Of a stretch of DNA of 29,458 bases, positions 1 through 5,499 are shown piece after piece. Below the pieces are notes generated by a model that saw only the letters and a list, made by a program, of their open reading frames with translations, was not told where the DNA came from and made no database searches. The stretch spans positions 1-29,458 of the IMG/VR virus record IMGVR_UViG_3300031919_000008; one strand, written 5' to 3'. The translations under genes and the position numbers were made by a program. The DNA comes from a virus. Within the stretch, counting starts at the first letter, position 1, and each line of letters begins with the position of its first letter.

Positions 1-4
1 AATC

Positions 5-448
5 TTGCGGAAATTTGGGGCAAAGCAGGTATCTGTCCGGTTTATAACCGATTGGAAAGCAGCCCGGGGCGCAGCCAAGGAAGCAGCCAGGGACGCAGCC
101 AGGGACGCATCCTGGGCCGCAGCCTGGGACGCAGCCAGGGACGCAGCCTGGGACGCATCCAGGGACGCAGCCAGGGACGCAGCCAGGGACGCATTCTGGG
201 CCGCAGCCTGGGACGCAGCCTGGGACGCAGCCAAGGACGCATCCTGGGACGCATCCTGGGCCGCAGCCTGGGCCGCAGCCCATATCGTAGTCGAAGATTT
301 GATGGATTTCGAGAACCCGTTTACATCACTGATTGAGATTTGGGAACTAGGATACTGGCCTATTGGCGTAGTAAGCGGTGAGTTTTTGGTTTATGAAAAG
401 CCGAAAGGAGCGAATTACCATGCAAGTAACCCCAATATTAACAAGTGA
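5..448 (+). CDS. Ala/Asp/Trp tetrapeptide-repeat phage protein, probably 5'-partial
   Basis: The function is unknown. The frame is open to the window edge, so the TTG at base 5 may not be the true start. Residues 19-90 are 18 tetrapeptides of the type AARD, AAWD or ASWA. The C-terminal part is ordinary and contains PFTSLIEIWELGYWPIGVV, a tail I recall from many small phage proteins with similar Ala-rich repeats. A repeat spaced at four residues with charged and aromatic positions suggests a long helix, which is inference. The last 29 bases overlap the next gene. The repeat is GC-rich and lacks stops in several frames, so the other frames here are artefacts. Confidence 0.7.
   Translation: MRKFGAKQVSVRFITDWKAARGAAKEAARDAARDASWAAAWDAARDAAWDASRDAARDAARDAFWAAAWDAAWDAAKDASWDASWAAAWAAAHIVVEDLMDFENPFTSLIEIWELGYWPIGVVSGEFLVYEKPKGANYHASNPNINK
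59..274 (+). repeat. 18 tandem 12-bp coding repeats
   Basis: There are eighteen consecutive 12-bp units of consensus GCAGCCTGGGAC or GCAGCCAGGGAC. Variants are GCATCC at the second codon and GGCC/GGAC at the end. The period is a multiple of three, so copy-number change adds or removes whole tetrapeptides without breaking the reading frame. Confidence 0.9.
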
Positions 449-746
449 AGCGGCCACGATAGCCAAGGCGCGGGAGCTGGTCAACGGTATGTTAGCTATG
501 CGGGATGAGTTAACCCGGTTGCTAGGGCTAAGTGAGATAAGCATTGTGCTGCAAGCATTCGGCAGCAGTAACCAGGGCGTTGAACTTGGCGAGGTTGGAT
601 ACATCTTAGCCCAGGCGGTGGAGATGAAAAGAAACGATAATTGTCTGCAAAAAAAAGTAAGCAAAATGTACCCCTTCGGCAATGTCACCAGTATCACCGA
701 TTACAACAGGCGTTTAGAAATTGATATACACCATAATAAAAAATAA
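420..746 (+). CDS. hypothetical phage protein (108 aa)
   Basis: I do not recognise the family. ATG 420 is chosen because AAAGGAG lies at 404-410; an upstream in-frame ATG at 378 has no such site and would deepen the overlap with the previous gene. The product is mostly helical in appearance, with SEAATIAKARELVNGML near the N-terminus and a basic, Asn-rich C-terminus ending in HHNKK. It is a soluble protein with no signal peptide or membrane segment. It follows the repeat protein with a 29-base overlap, so the two are probably cotranscribed and translationally coupled. Confidence 0.65.
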   Translation: MQVTPILTSEAATIAKARELVNGMLAMRDELTRLLGLSEISIVLQAFGSSNQGVELGEVGYILAQAVEMKRNDNCLQKKVSKMYPFGNVTSITDYNRRLEIDIHHNKK

Positions 747-812
747 AACCCCGCGCGAACGGGGCCAGAAGAAATAGCTTATCTGGAATATACCATAGGA
801 GGGGCTAATAAA

Positions 813-1016
813 ATGCAAGTTTGCTTAGATAGATTTGCCGTAGGTATGGCTGATACCGTAGGCCAGGAGCTGAAAGAATACACTATATGCGAAGGTTGCG
901 GGGAAAGCATATACATTGGCGACGATATGTTGGAGTTGCAGGATGGCGCCCTGGTACACGATGACCTGGATTGCCTGCGAAAGTACACCGGGGCGGTAAT
1001 GCGGGAGGCTGGTTGA
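813..1016 (+). CDS. small zinc-ribbon-like protein (67 aa)
   Basis: The protein has a CEGC pair followed by a DDMLELQDGALVHDDLDC segment. That Cys-Cys...His/Cys layout is typical of the small metal-binding proteins scattered through phage early regions. ATG 813 is preceded by GGAGGGG about 10 bases upstream. The stop is one base before the next gene's start, so the gene belongs to the recombination operon. The metal-binding role is inferred from spacing only and the biological role is unknown. It may be an adaptor or a host-targeting protein. Confidence 0.65.
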   Translation: MQVCLDRFAVGMADTVGQELKEYTICEGCGESIYIGDDMLELQDGALVHDDLDCLRKYTGAVMREAG

Positions 1017-1017
1017 G

Positions 1018-1899
1018 ATGCCTGCAAAATTTTTCGTCTGTTCCGATGGTGAACAGATATCTATTACCGATTGCTTGAATAAGTGCCGCATGGAGTGGTG
1101 TCTGCCGGCTGGCCGGTGCCTCTCCATCCGAACCCTGCGACTGATAGCAGAACAGCGGGAATGGACCGGCAAACCTTCCACCACGCAACTACTCAAAGGC
1201 ACTCGGGAAGCATACCTGGAACTAACCACGGAGTACGCCATAAACCCGCAAGACGCAATATTCCGCATCATAGGCACCAAGTCCCACGGGGCGCTGGACG
1301 CCTACGTTGGCAACAACGAACTTGGCGAGGAACGCCTAGAGAGTGAGTTTTCAACCGGTCAGTTTGACTTTTACGACAACGGTGTCCTCATAGACACCAA
1401 GACCAGCGGCAGTTACAAGGTGATGAAAGCCCTGGGCTATTACCAGGCAAACATTGAAACCGGTGAATACTACAAGTCCGGCGCAAAAAAGGGACTACCC
1501 AAGACCCGTAAAGAGATACGGGAAGGCGGGTACAAAAATAGGTTAGATTGGGCGATACAGTTAAATGACTACCGCATGAAGCTAGAAGCCTTAGGTTTCC
1601 CGGTGCATCAAATGGTTATCGAAGCCCTATGCCGTGACGGTGGGACATACATAGCACAGCAACGGGGGATCACCTTCAACGGCACATTGATACCGATAAA
1701 CCGGATTAGTGATCACTGGATAAAGCGGTACATGGGCGCGAAGCACCGGGCACTAATGCAAGCACTGGAAACCGGTGAAATGCCGCCCCAATGCCGCAAA
1801 AGGGAAACCTGGGGCGGTAGGAAGTGCGAGAAATACTGCGACGTTAAAGATACCTGTATGGAGCATGAAACCAAGGGAATGGAAAGGGGGCTAGCATAG
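1018..1899 (+). CDS. Cas4/AddB-like PD-(D/E)XK exonuclease with Fe-S cysteines
   Basis: This is a probable recombination nuclease that resects DNA ends for the neighbouring ATPase and SSB. The core motif FYDNGVLIDTKTSGSY (about residues 119-134) fits the D...(D/E)xK active site of the PD-(D/E)XK superfamily. Cysteines near the N-terminus (CLNKC then C) and a C-terminal cluster (C, then KCEKYC, then C) match the split four-cysteine 4Fe-4S arrangement of Cas4 and AddB. At 293 residues it has the size of phage Cas4-like proteins. No CRISPR or cas genes are nearby, so a phage recombination role is preferred over a CRISPR role. GGAGG lies about 12 bases before ATG 1018. A YqaJ-type label is the main alternative. 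Confidence 0.75.
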   Translation: MPAKFFVCSDGEQISITDCLNKCRMEWCLPAGRCLSIRTLRLIAEQREWTGKPSTTQLLKGTREAYLELTTEYAINPQDAIFRIIGTKSHGALDAYVGNNELGEERLESEFSTGQFDFYDNGVLIDTKTSGSYKVMKALGYYQANIETGEYYKSGAKKGLPKTRKEIREGGYKNRLDWAIQLNDYRMKLEALGFPVHQMVIEALCRDGGTYIAQQRGITFNGTLIPINRISDHWIKRYMGAKHRALMQALETGEMPPQCRKRETWGGRKCEKYCDVKDTCMEHETKGMERGLA

Positions 1900-2877
1900 A
1901 TGCCACCACACAAAGCAAGTAGGCGCAAAAAGCCGCTAAAGATGCTTATATACGGTCCTTCCGGTGCAGGCAAAACCCACTTTGCCCTACACGCTACACC
2001 GGGCAAGACGCTGGTATTCGACATGGAGGGCGGTACAGACCTGTTTGAGGGGCGGGTTAACTTCGATTATTGGACCGACCAGGACGGCTTTAAAACGCAA
2101 AGTTACCGCGAACTGCGGGCATGTATCGATTATCTGAAAAGCTCTGAGGGGCGCAAGAACTACGAATCTTTCATCATTGACCCCGTGACGCTTATATGGA
2201 CCCTGCTTCAACAGGAACGGCAGGACTACAAAGAGGACCGTACCAAGCGGGCCAAGACTAATGAAACAGACCTGGAAACCTTCACCACCAGGGACTGGAA
2301 CATAGTTAAGAAAATGCACAAGGGGATCATTGACGAAGTTTCAGCCCTGCCGCAGAACGTGTTTTTAATTGCCCGTGAAAAGCCGGTAATCATTATGAAG
2401 AACGAGGAACCGATACAGACCGGAGAGATCACCTTTGAGGGGGAGAAAAACACCATCTATGCTGTTGACTTTGCCTTCCGGTTATGGGTGGATCTAAAAA
2501 CCAAAAAGCGGTATTGTCAGATTGCCAAAGACCGCAGCGGCAACTATGGCACCGGCGATGTTCTAGGGAACCCCACATTTGAAATATTCAACACCATCGT
2601 AAATAGTATGGCCGATGCTAAAGAAGAAGTAAAAGGCATCAAGACTAACACTGAAAACACCTTCACCGAGGCCGAGAAACCGCCGGGAATTACCCAAAAC
2701 AGTATCAAAGCACTACATGCCATCCGCACCGGCCTGGGCAAAGAGGAAGCTGAATTCAAGGCCGGATTAAGCCAGATGTTAAAGCGGGAAGTAGAGTCCA
2801 TAAAGGATATAACCGAACCGGAGGCTCGGGAGTTAATCAAGATGCTGAATAAATTCAAAGAGAGGAAGGCTGGTTAA
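1900..2877 (+). CDS. Sak4-like RecA-fold ATPase (AAA_24), phage recombinase
   Basis: The N-terminus has a Walker A motif, YGPSGAGKTHFA (residues 18-29). It is followed by LVFDMEGGTD, and a Walker B-like ESFIIDPVT strand lies around residue 90. This is the pattern of AAA_24/Sak4 proteins, small RecA-like ATPases that promote single-strand annealing with a phage SSB. The last ~90 residues are a variable, charged region, possibly for partner contacts. The gene lies directly between the Cas4-like nuclease and SSB with no gaps, which strongly supports a recombination module. The start is set by the GGGGG site near 1885 and by abutment with the upstream stop. Confidence 0.82.
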   Translation: MPPHKASRRKKPLKMLIYGPSGAGKTHFALHATPGKTLVFDMEGGTDLFEGRVNFDYWTDQDGFKTQSYRELRACIDYLKSSEGRKNYESFIIDPVTLIWTLLQQERQDYKEDRTKRAKTNETDLETFTTRDWNIVKKMHKGIIDEVSALPQNVFLIAREKPVIIMKNEEPIQTGEITFEGEKNTIYAVDFAFRLWVDLKTKKRYCQIAKDRSGNYGTGDVLGNPTFEIFNTIVNSMADAKEEVKGIKTNTENTFTEAEKPPGITQNSIKALHAIRTGLGKEEAEFKAGLSQMLKREVESIKDITEPEARELIKMLNKFKERKAG

Positions 2878-3255
2878 ATGTATAACAAAGTAACACTAAT
2901 TGGCCGTTTGGGGAAGGATCCTGAATTACGTCACACCCAAAGCGGCAAGGCAGTATGTGACTTTAGCATAGCAGTAGACGGAGGGGTAAAGGACTCCACC
3001 GAATGGGTTGATATCGTGGCCTGGGAGAAAACAGCCGAGAACTGCGTCAATTATATTAAAAAAGGCTCCACCGTGGCAATAGAGGGTAGACTACAGACCC
3101 GTGCATGGGACGACAAGGACAGCAATAAGCGGCGTAAGACCGAGGTAGTGGCGAATAGGGTAATATTCCTCGACAAGAAGCAAGATGGCGGCAGTAACAA
3201 GAACACTGGCTTCGCGCAGGAAATACCGTTTAATGAATCCGATATTCCTTTTTGA
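2878..3255 (+). CDS. ssb: single-stranded DNA-binding protein
   Basis: The protein has a typical OB-fold SSB start, MYNKVTLIGRLGKDPELRHT, then VCDFSIAV and WVDIVAWEKTAENC, with GSTVAIEGRLQTRAWDD in the second half. The C-terminus ends in the acidic tip ESDIPF, which in bacterial SSBs docks partner proteins. At 125 residues it is slightly shorter than chromosomal SSB because the linker is short. It coats single-stranded DNA during phage replication and recombination. It is the third gene of the nuclease-ATPase-SSB module, and its start abuts the upstream stop codon. Confidence 0.95.
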   Translation: MYNKVTLIGRLGKDPELRHTQSGKAVCDFSIAVDGGVKDSTEWVDIVAWEKTAENCVNYIKKGSTVAIEGRLQTRAWDDKDSNKRRKTEVVANRVIFLDKKQDGGSNKNTGFAQEIPFNESDIPF

Positions 3256-3281
3256 CAGGTAATGCATAAACTGTATATTAT
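3252..3281 (+). promoter_or_regulatory. sigma-A-type promoter at the end of ssb
   Basis: TTGACA (3252-3257) overlaps the ssb stop codon and is followed after 18 bases by TATTAT (3276-3281). It could drive the run of micro-genes that starts at 3320. Confidence 0.5.
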
Positions 3282-3285
3282 TCAC

Positions 3286-3305
3286 GGGGCGGCATACGCT
3301 GCCCC
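3286..3305 (+). promoter_or_regulatory. GC-rich hairpin just before a ribosome site
   Basis: The 8-bp stem GGGGCGGC / GCTGCCCC contains one G-T pair and has a 4-base loop. No T-run follows, so it is not a terminator. It ends next to GGAGGGAGG, the ribosome site of the gene at 3320, so it could stabilise the leader or tune translation. Confidence 0.45.
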
Positions 3306-3319
3306 GGAGGGAGGTAAAT

Positions 3320-3379
3320 ATGACGGTCCACAAGTTGAAAACTTGGCCTGAGTTTTTTTGGAAGGTAGGTGAAGAATAA
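3320..3379 (+). pseudogene. DUF3850 remnant or micro-ORF (19 aa)
   Basis: ATG 3320 has a strong GGAGGGAGG site. The 19 residues include HKLKTWPEFFWKVGEE. From memory, DUF3850 proteins start with a very similar H-x-LKTWPEYF segment and then continue with a GxKTFExRxxDR core, which is absent here. The stop overlaps the next start (TAATG). I infer a DUF3850 gene that lost its body by deletion, leaving a translated leader that may now only couple translation of the next gene. Confidence 0.5.
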
Positions 3380-3528
3380 TGACTAAATGGACACCAAACC
3401 ACTACGGCAAACTACGCCCCTGCCGCAAAAACATAACCGAGCGGGACGTAACCTGGGACGATGTCATAGGCGCTGTAAGCCTGGTGGTGCTGGTGCTGAC
3501 GATAGTGGTGGGGGTGTCGGTGCTATGA
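3379..3528 (+). CDS. small single-pass membrane protein (49 aa)
   Basis: After a polar N-terminal half (MTKWTPNHYGKLRPCRKN...), residues 29-49 are almost entirely hydrophobic (VIGAVSLVVLVLTIVVGVSV), a clear transmembrane helix at the C-terminus. The start overlaps the previous stop by one base (TAATG), and its own stop overlaps the next start (ATGA), so it sits in a coupled chain. There is no recognisable family. A holin-like role cannot be assumed, because such single-helix peptides are common in phage early regions. Confidence 0.6.
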   Translation: MTKWTPNHYGKLRPCRKNITERDVTWDDVIGAVSLVVLVLTIVVGVSVL

Positions 3529-3899
3529 AATACGCAAAGTGGACAGACGAGCACAACGATATCCTCCGCGAGAAATACGGGAAAATGCCTAATAAAGATC
3601 TGGCCGCTATAATAGGACGCTCGGTAGCCAGCATTAAATCTCGGGCTCGAAGATTAGGTCTAACAAATGCAATTAATCGCGGCATGGGCAACCGCATGGA
3701 ACACCGAATTCAAAAGTACACCATACTACCCAAGGTGCGAACCTGGTTGCAATATGCCCCGGTATTGCCGGTGTGTGTGTTGCTACAGGGTCGGTATAAG
3801 CAAAGCTGGAAAAAGGACGAACTCTGGCTCTACCTTGCGGCGCTGATTGTGCAAGTTGGAAGGGGGCATGACCGTATGGAGGTGTACCATGATTGCTAA
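3525..3899 (+). CDS. SANT/Myb-like helix-turn-helix protein (124 aa)
   Basis: The start at ATG 3525 is set by the ATGA overlap with the upstream gene. The N-terminal 45 residues, KYAKWTDEHNDILREKYGKM then DLAAIIGRSVASIKSRARRLGL, have the tryptophan-helix-turn-helix pattern of small phage DNA-binding proteins of the SANT/GcrA-like type. The C-terminal ~75 residues are unlike the N-terminal domain and include a hydrophobic patch (YAPVLPVCVLL) and LYLAALIV. They may be a separate domain. The last bases overlap the zinc-ribbon gene at 3889. A DNA-binding regulatory role is inferred and the target is unknown. Confidence 0.65.
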   Translation: MKYAKWTDEHNDILREKYGKMPNKDLAAIIGRSVASIKSRARRLGLTNAINRGMGNRMEHRIQKYTILPKVRTWLQYAPVLPVCVLLQGRYKQSWKKDELWLYLAALIVQVGRGHDRMEVYHDC

Positions 3900-4011
3900 A
3901 ATATGCCCGCATTGCGGCAAGACAAGCTACAGCGCGTCGGATGCCGGGGAGTGGATATGTCCGTATTGCAGACGGGATATAACGGAAGTGGAAGGGGACT
4001 GCGCAACATAA
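3889..4011 (+). CDS. 40-aa zinc-ribbon protein
   Basis: This short protein has two CxxC knuckles, CPHC and CPYC, 18 residues apart, the minimal rubredoxin-type zinc ribbon. ATG 3889 overlaps the end of the previous gene and has GGAGG seven bases upstream. It is the last rightward gene before the leftward block. The role is unknown; such ribbons often act as small nucleic-acid or protein adaptors. Confidence 0.6.
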   Translation: MIAKICPHCGKTSYSASDAGEWICPYCRRDITEVEGDCAT

Positions 4012-4051
4012 CCATTCCGCGAAACGCAAAAGCCCCGGTGATGAGCCGGGA

Positions 4052-4077
4052 CAAAAAGAAAAAGCCCGGCGAGGGCT
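4052..4077 (-). terminator. intrinsic terminator of the leftward block
   Basis: On the minus strand AGCCC, a 5-base loop and GGGCT are followed by TTTTTCTTTTT. The stem overlaps the stop codon of the gene at 4076-4276. A second CCCGG/CCGGG hairpin (4033-4049) lies just beyond. Confidence 0.75.
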
Positions 4078-4276
4078 AGTAAGTATATGTCTGTTTAATG
4101 ACCTCTAAGGTGTCCCAGTTTATTATTCTATGATATTTGCCCATTATTTGCTCTAGCGGTTCAATTGCTTCACATAGGGCTACTTGTTTCCATCTATAGC
4201 TTTGACAGGTACGATTTTTTGTTAGCTCAGTTTTAACTATGTATGGTTCGGCGATTTCAAGCATATACATTGTCAT
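4076..4276 (-). CDS. hypothetical protein (66 aa)
   Basis: The family is not recognised. ATG 4276 is preceded on the minus strand by AAAGGAGG about 9 bases upstream, a near-ideal ribosome site. The protein is short and soluble, with a central RWKQVALCEAIEPLEQIMGK segment that looks helical. It is the last gene of the leftward operon driven from near 5100. The stop codon lies inside the terminator stem. It is possibly a small regulator or host-modulating protein. Confidence 0.6.
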   Translation of the reverse strand: MTMYMLEIAEPYIVKTELTKNRTCQSYRWKQVALCEAIEPLEQIMGKYHRIINWDTLEVIKQTYTY

Positions 4277-4377
4277 TTCTTTTTATCCTCCTTTCTGCCG
4301 GGATAGCTCCCGGCGGGCCGTGGTGTGGGGGGAGATTGATAACCCGGCGTTTCCCAGGCCGGGGATTGAGTGAGAAA

Positions 4378-4554
4378 CTATTCCCAATCCACATATTTGC
4401 AGTCGATATCCTCCTCTGTGACCGTTTCATCGACATGGGTATGAATATAATCGAGGTAATCGTCGATCACCTCATCGCGGGTACCTACTAAAACATCCTC
4501 ATACCCGCCGCGGATGCAGCCGGAAGCATCTTTCAGGTTGAGAACAAATTTCAT
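4378..4554 (-). CDS. candidate internal translation product of the RHH fusion (58 aa)
   Basis: Within the 110-aa frame, minus-strand AAAGGAGG followed after 8 bases by ATG (4554) is as good a ribosome site as any in the window. Translation from here would yield a free 58-residue acidic protein (MKFVLNLKDASGC... ending KYVDWE). It could be the ancestral separate gene, now fused in frame to the RHH gene by loss of a stop codon, or a deliberate two-product arrangement. Confidence 0.5.
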   Translation of the reverse strand: MKFVLNLKDASGCIRGGYEDVLVGTRDEVIDDYLDYIHTHVDETVTEEDIDCKYVDWE

Positions 4555-4710
4555 AGGGGATTCCTCCTTTGATTTTAGGTATTCGGTAATAAGATATAGC
4601 ACCATGTTTGACATGGACCGCTGTTCCTTTTCGGCAGCAGCTTTTAGTTGCGGGTGCAGGTCTTTAGGGATGTTTACGACTATGCGGGTGGTTTCAGGTC
4701 CTACTGGCAT
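4378..4710 (-). CDS. ribbon-helix-helix protein fused to a small acidic domain (110 aa)
   Basis: The N-terminal ~50 residues (TTRIVVNIPKDLHPQLKAAA, then RSMSNMVLYLITEYLKSK) fit an Arc/CopG-type ribbon-helix-helix DNA-binding domain. Its beta-strand RIVVNIP is followed by two helices. Such proteins dimerise and repress phage promoters. The rest (MKFVLNLKDASGCIRG...) is a separate acidic domain that begins exactly at an internal ATG with a perfect AAAGGAGG in front. The gene therefore looks like a readthrough fusion of two adjacent genes. The start overlaps the upstream gene by 10 bases. Confidence 0.7.
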   Translation of the reverse strand: MPVGPETTRIVVNIPKDLHPQLKAAAEKEQRSMSNMVLYLITEYLKSKEESPMKFVLNLKDASGCIRGGYEDVLVGTRDEVIDDYLDYIHTHVDETVTEEDIDCKYVDWE

Positions 4711-4937
4711 TTGTGTGTGCCTCCTATTTTAGTAATTTTACTAGCATATTCCCTCATGCCTGCGGCGATAAAGTAGTCGTCGCTGTAAGTAGAACCGAAT
4801 CCGCCAAACTGTTCATGTTCTCCATTGAGGACTATATTATCATAGTATTGTACTACAGTTTGGCCGTTGACTAATACCTCCGCTTCGCCCTGGGTGACGC
4901 TAAATCTTTTGCGTTTAACTTCAAAATTTAGGTTCAT
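4701..4937 (-). CDS. hypothetical protein, first gene of the leftward operon (78 aa)
   Basis: The family is not recognised. The start at ATG 4937 is supported by minus-strand ATGGAGG about 10 bases upstream. The N-terminal half is beta-rich in appearance (NFEVKRKRFSVTQGEAEVLV) and the C-terminal half is Gly/Tyr-rich (FGGFGSTYSDDYFIAAG). There is no membrane segment. It lies about 150 bases downstream of a strong leftward promoter and overlaps the RHH gene by 10 bases, so the two are coupled. Confidence 0.6.
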   Translation of the reverse strand: MNLNFEVKRKRFSVTQGEAEVLVNGQTVVQYYDNIVLNGEHEQFGGFGSTYSDDYFIAAGMREYASKITKIGGTHKCQ

Positions 4938-5085
4938 TTTACAGTACCTCCATTTAGTTTTAGTTCGCCGGTGTTACCCGACCAGCGGCGGGGATGGTCG
5001 GTGCTGATATGTTATGACTTATTCATTTCCTCCCTGGCTGGCACTGCCGGTGTGTTTGTGCTGTCGCTGTGCTGTTGATGTGTAT

Positions 5086-5114
5086 ATAATATCATGGTGC
5101 AGGCACTATGTCAA
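5086..5114 (-). promoter_or_regulatory. strong leftward sigma-A promoter
   Basis: On the minus strand, TTGACA (5114-5109) is followed by a 17-base spacer and TATTAT (5091-5086). TGA sits directly before the -10 box, giving an extended TGn element. It is placed to drive the leftward genes at 4937-4076. The leader of about 140 bases holds no gene I can support. Confidence 0.75.
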
Positions 5115-5189
5115 CACCATTCAGCAAAGTTTTAAAAAACTTTTTCAACTCCGCAAACCCTTGCCGCTGTAAGGTTGACGAGTATGGGC

Positions 5190-5215
5190 AAAAAAATAAC
5201 CCGGCATGTGCCGGG
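5190..5215 (-). terminator. terminator of the small leftward RHH gene
   Basis: On the minus strand CCCGGC, a 4-base loop and GCCGGG are followed by TTATTTTTTT. It lies 12 bases after the stop of the RHH gene at 5227-5370 and separates it from the leftward promoter at 5114. Confidence 0.8.
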
Positions 5216-5226
5216 GGTGGGGGTGA

Positions 5227-5370
5227 TTATTTTGGTTTTTTTGTAACCAGGCCGGCGCGGATGAGTTCGCGGATGGCCTTGGCCTTGGGCGGTGGGTTTT
5301 CTTGGGCGCCGCGGTATGCGTCGATTTCCTTCATTAGTTCGCGCTCTATCATCATATTAAATTTTATCAT
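5227..5370 (-). CDS. small ribbon-helix-helix regulator (47 aa)
   Basis: Residues 1-8 (MIKFNMMI) form the predicted beta-strand, then RELMKEIDAYRGA and KAKAIRELIRAGL form two helices. This is the layout of a minimal CopG/Arc-like DNA-binding protein. Minus-strand AAGGGG lies about 10 bases before ATG 5370. The gene is monocistronic: a leftward promoter at 5438-5410 lies in front and a terminator behind. That promoter shares a palindrome with the rightward replication promoter, so autorepression plus control of replication is the simplest model, but this is inference. The gene is short and easily missed, since a longer open frame on the other strand covers it. Confidence 0.72.
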   Translation of the reverse strand: MIKFNMMIERELMKEIDAYRGAQENPPPKAKAIRELIRAGLVTKKPK

Positions 5371-5409
5371 GTCGCGTTTTCCCCTTCATTATATATGTAA
5401 CTTACTTAA

Positions 5410-5438
5410 ATTATACCTAAAATTTATTGACAAGTCAA
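5410..5438 (-). promoter_or_regulatory. leftward promoter of the RHH gene
   Basis: On the minus strand TTGACT (5438-5433), a 17-base spacer and a consensus TATAAT (5415-5410). The -35 box directly abuts the -35 box of the rightward promoter. Confidence 0.75.
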
Positions 5439-5455
5439 TTTGATAACTATATAAT
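5427..5455 (+). promoter_or_regulatory. rightward replication promoter
   Basis: TTGACA (5427-5432), a 17-base spacer and TATAAT (5450-5455) form a perfect consensus sigma-A promoter. The 12-base palindrome TTGACAAGTCAA (5427-5438) covers both divergent -35 boxes, and a second inverted repeat CTATA-taat-TATAG (5447-5460) covers this -10. Both are candidate operators. It drives the initiator and primase-helicase genes. Confidence 0.8.
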
Positions 5456-5499
5456 TATAGGCAAATTGGGTAAATGGGGTAGTTTTATACAGGAGTGTG

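Noticed and set aside
42-336. Long open frames on both strands over the 12-bp repeat array
   Set aside because: They are by-products of a GC-rich repeat without stops in several frames; only the 5-448 frame has a sensible C-terminus and coupling to the next gene.
741-775. CCCCG/CGGGG inverted repeat as a terminator
   Set aside because: The stem is only 5 bp, and no T-run follows on either strand at a useful distance.
5108-5443. Plus-strand 111-aa open frame
   Set aside because: It runs through a leftward terminator, the leftward RHH gene and two promoters. It lacks a ribosome site, and the minus-strand RHH gene explains the region.
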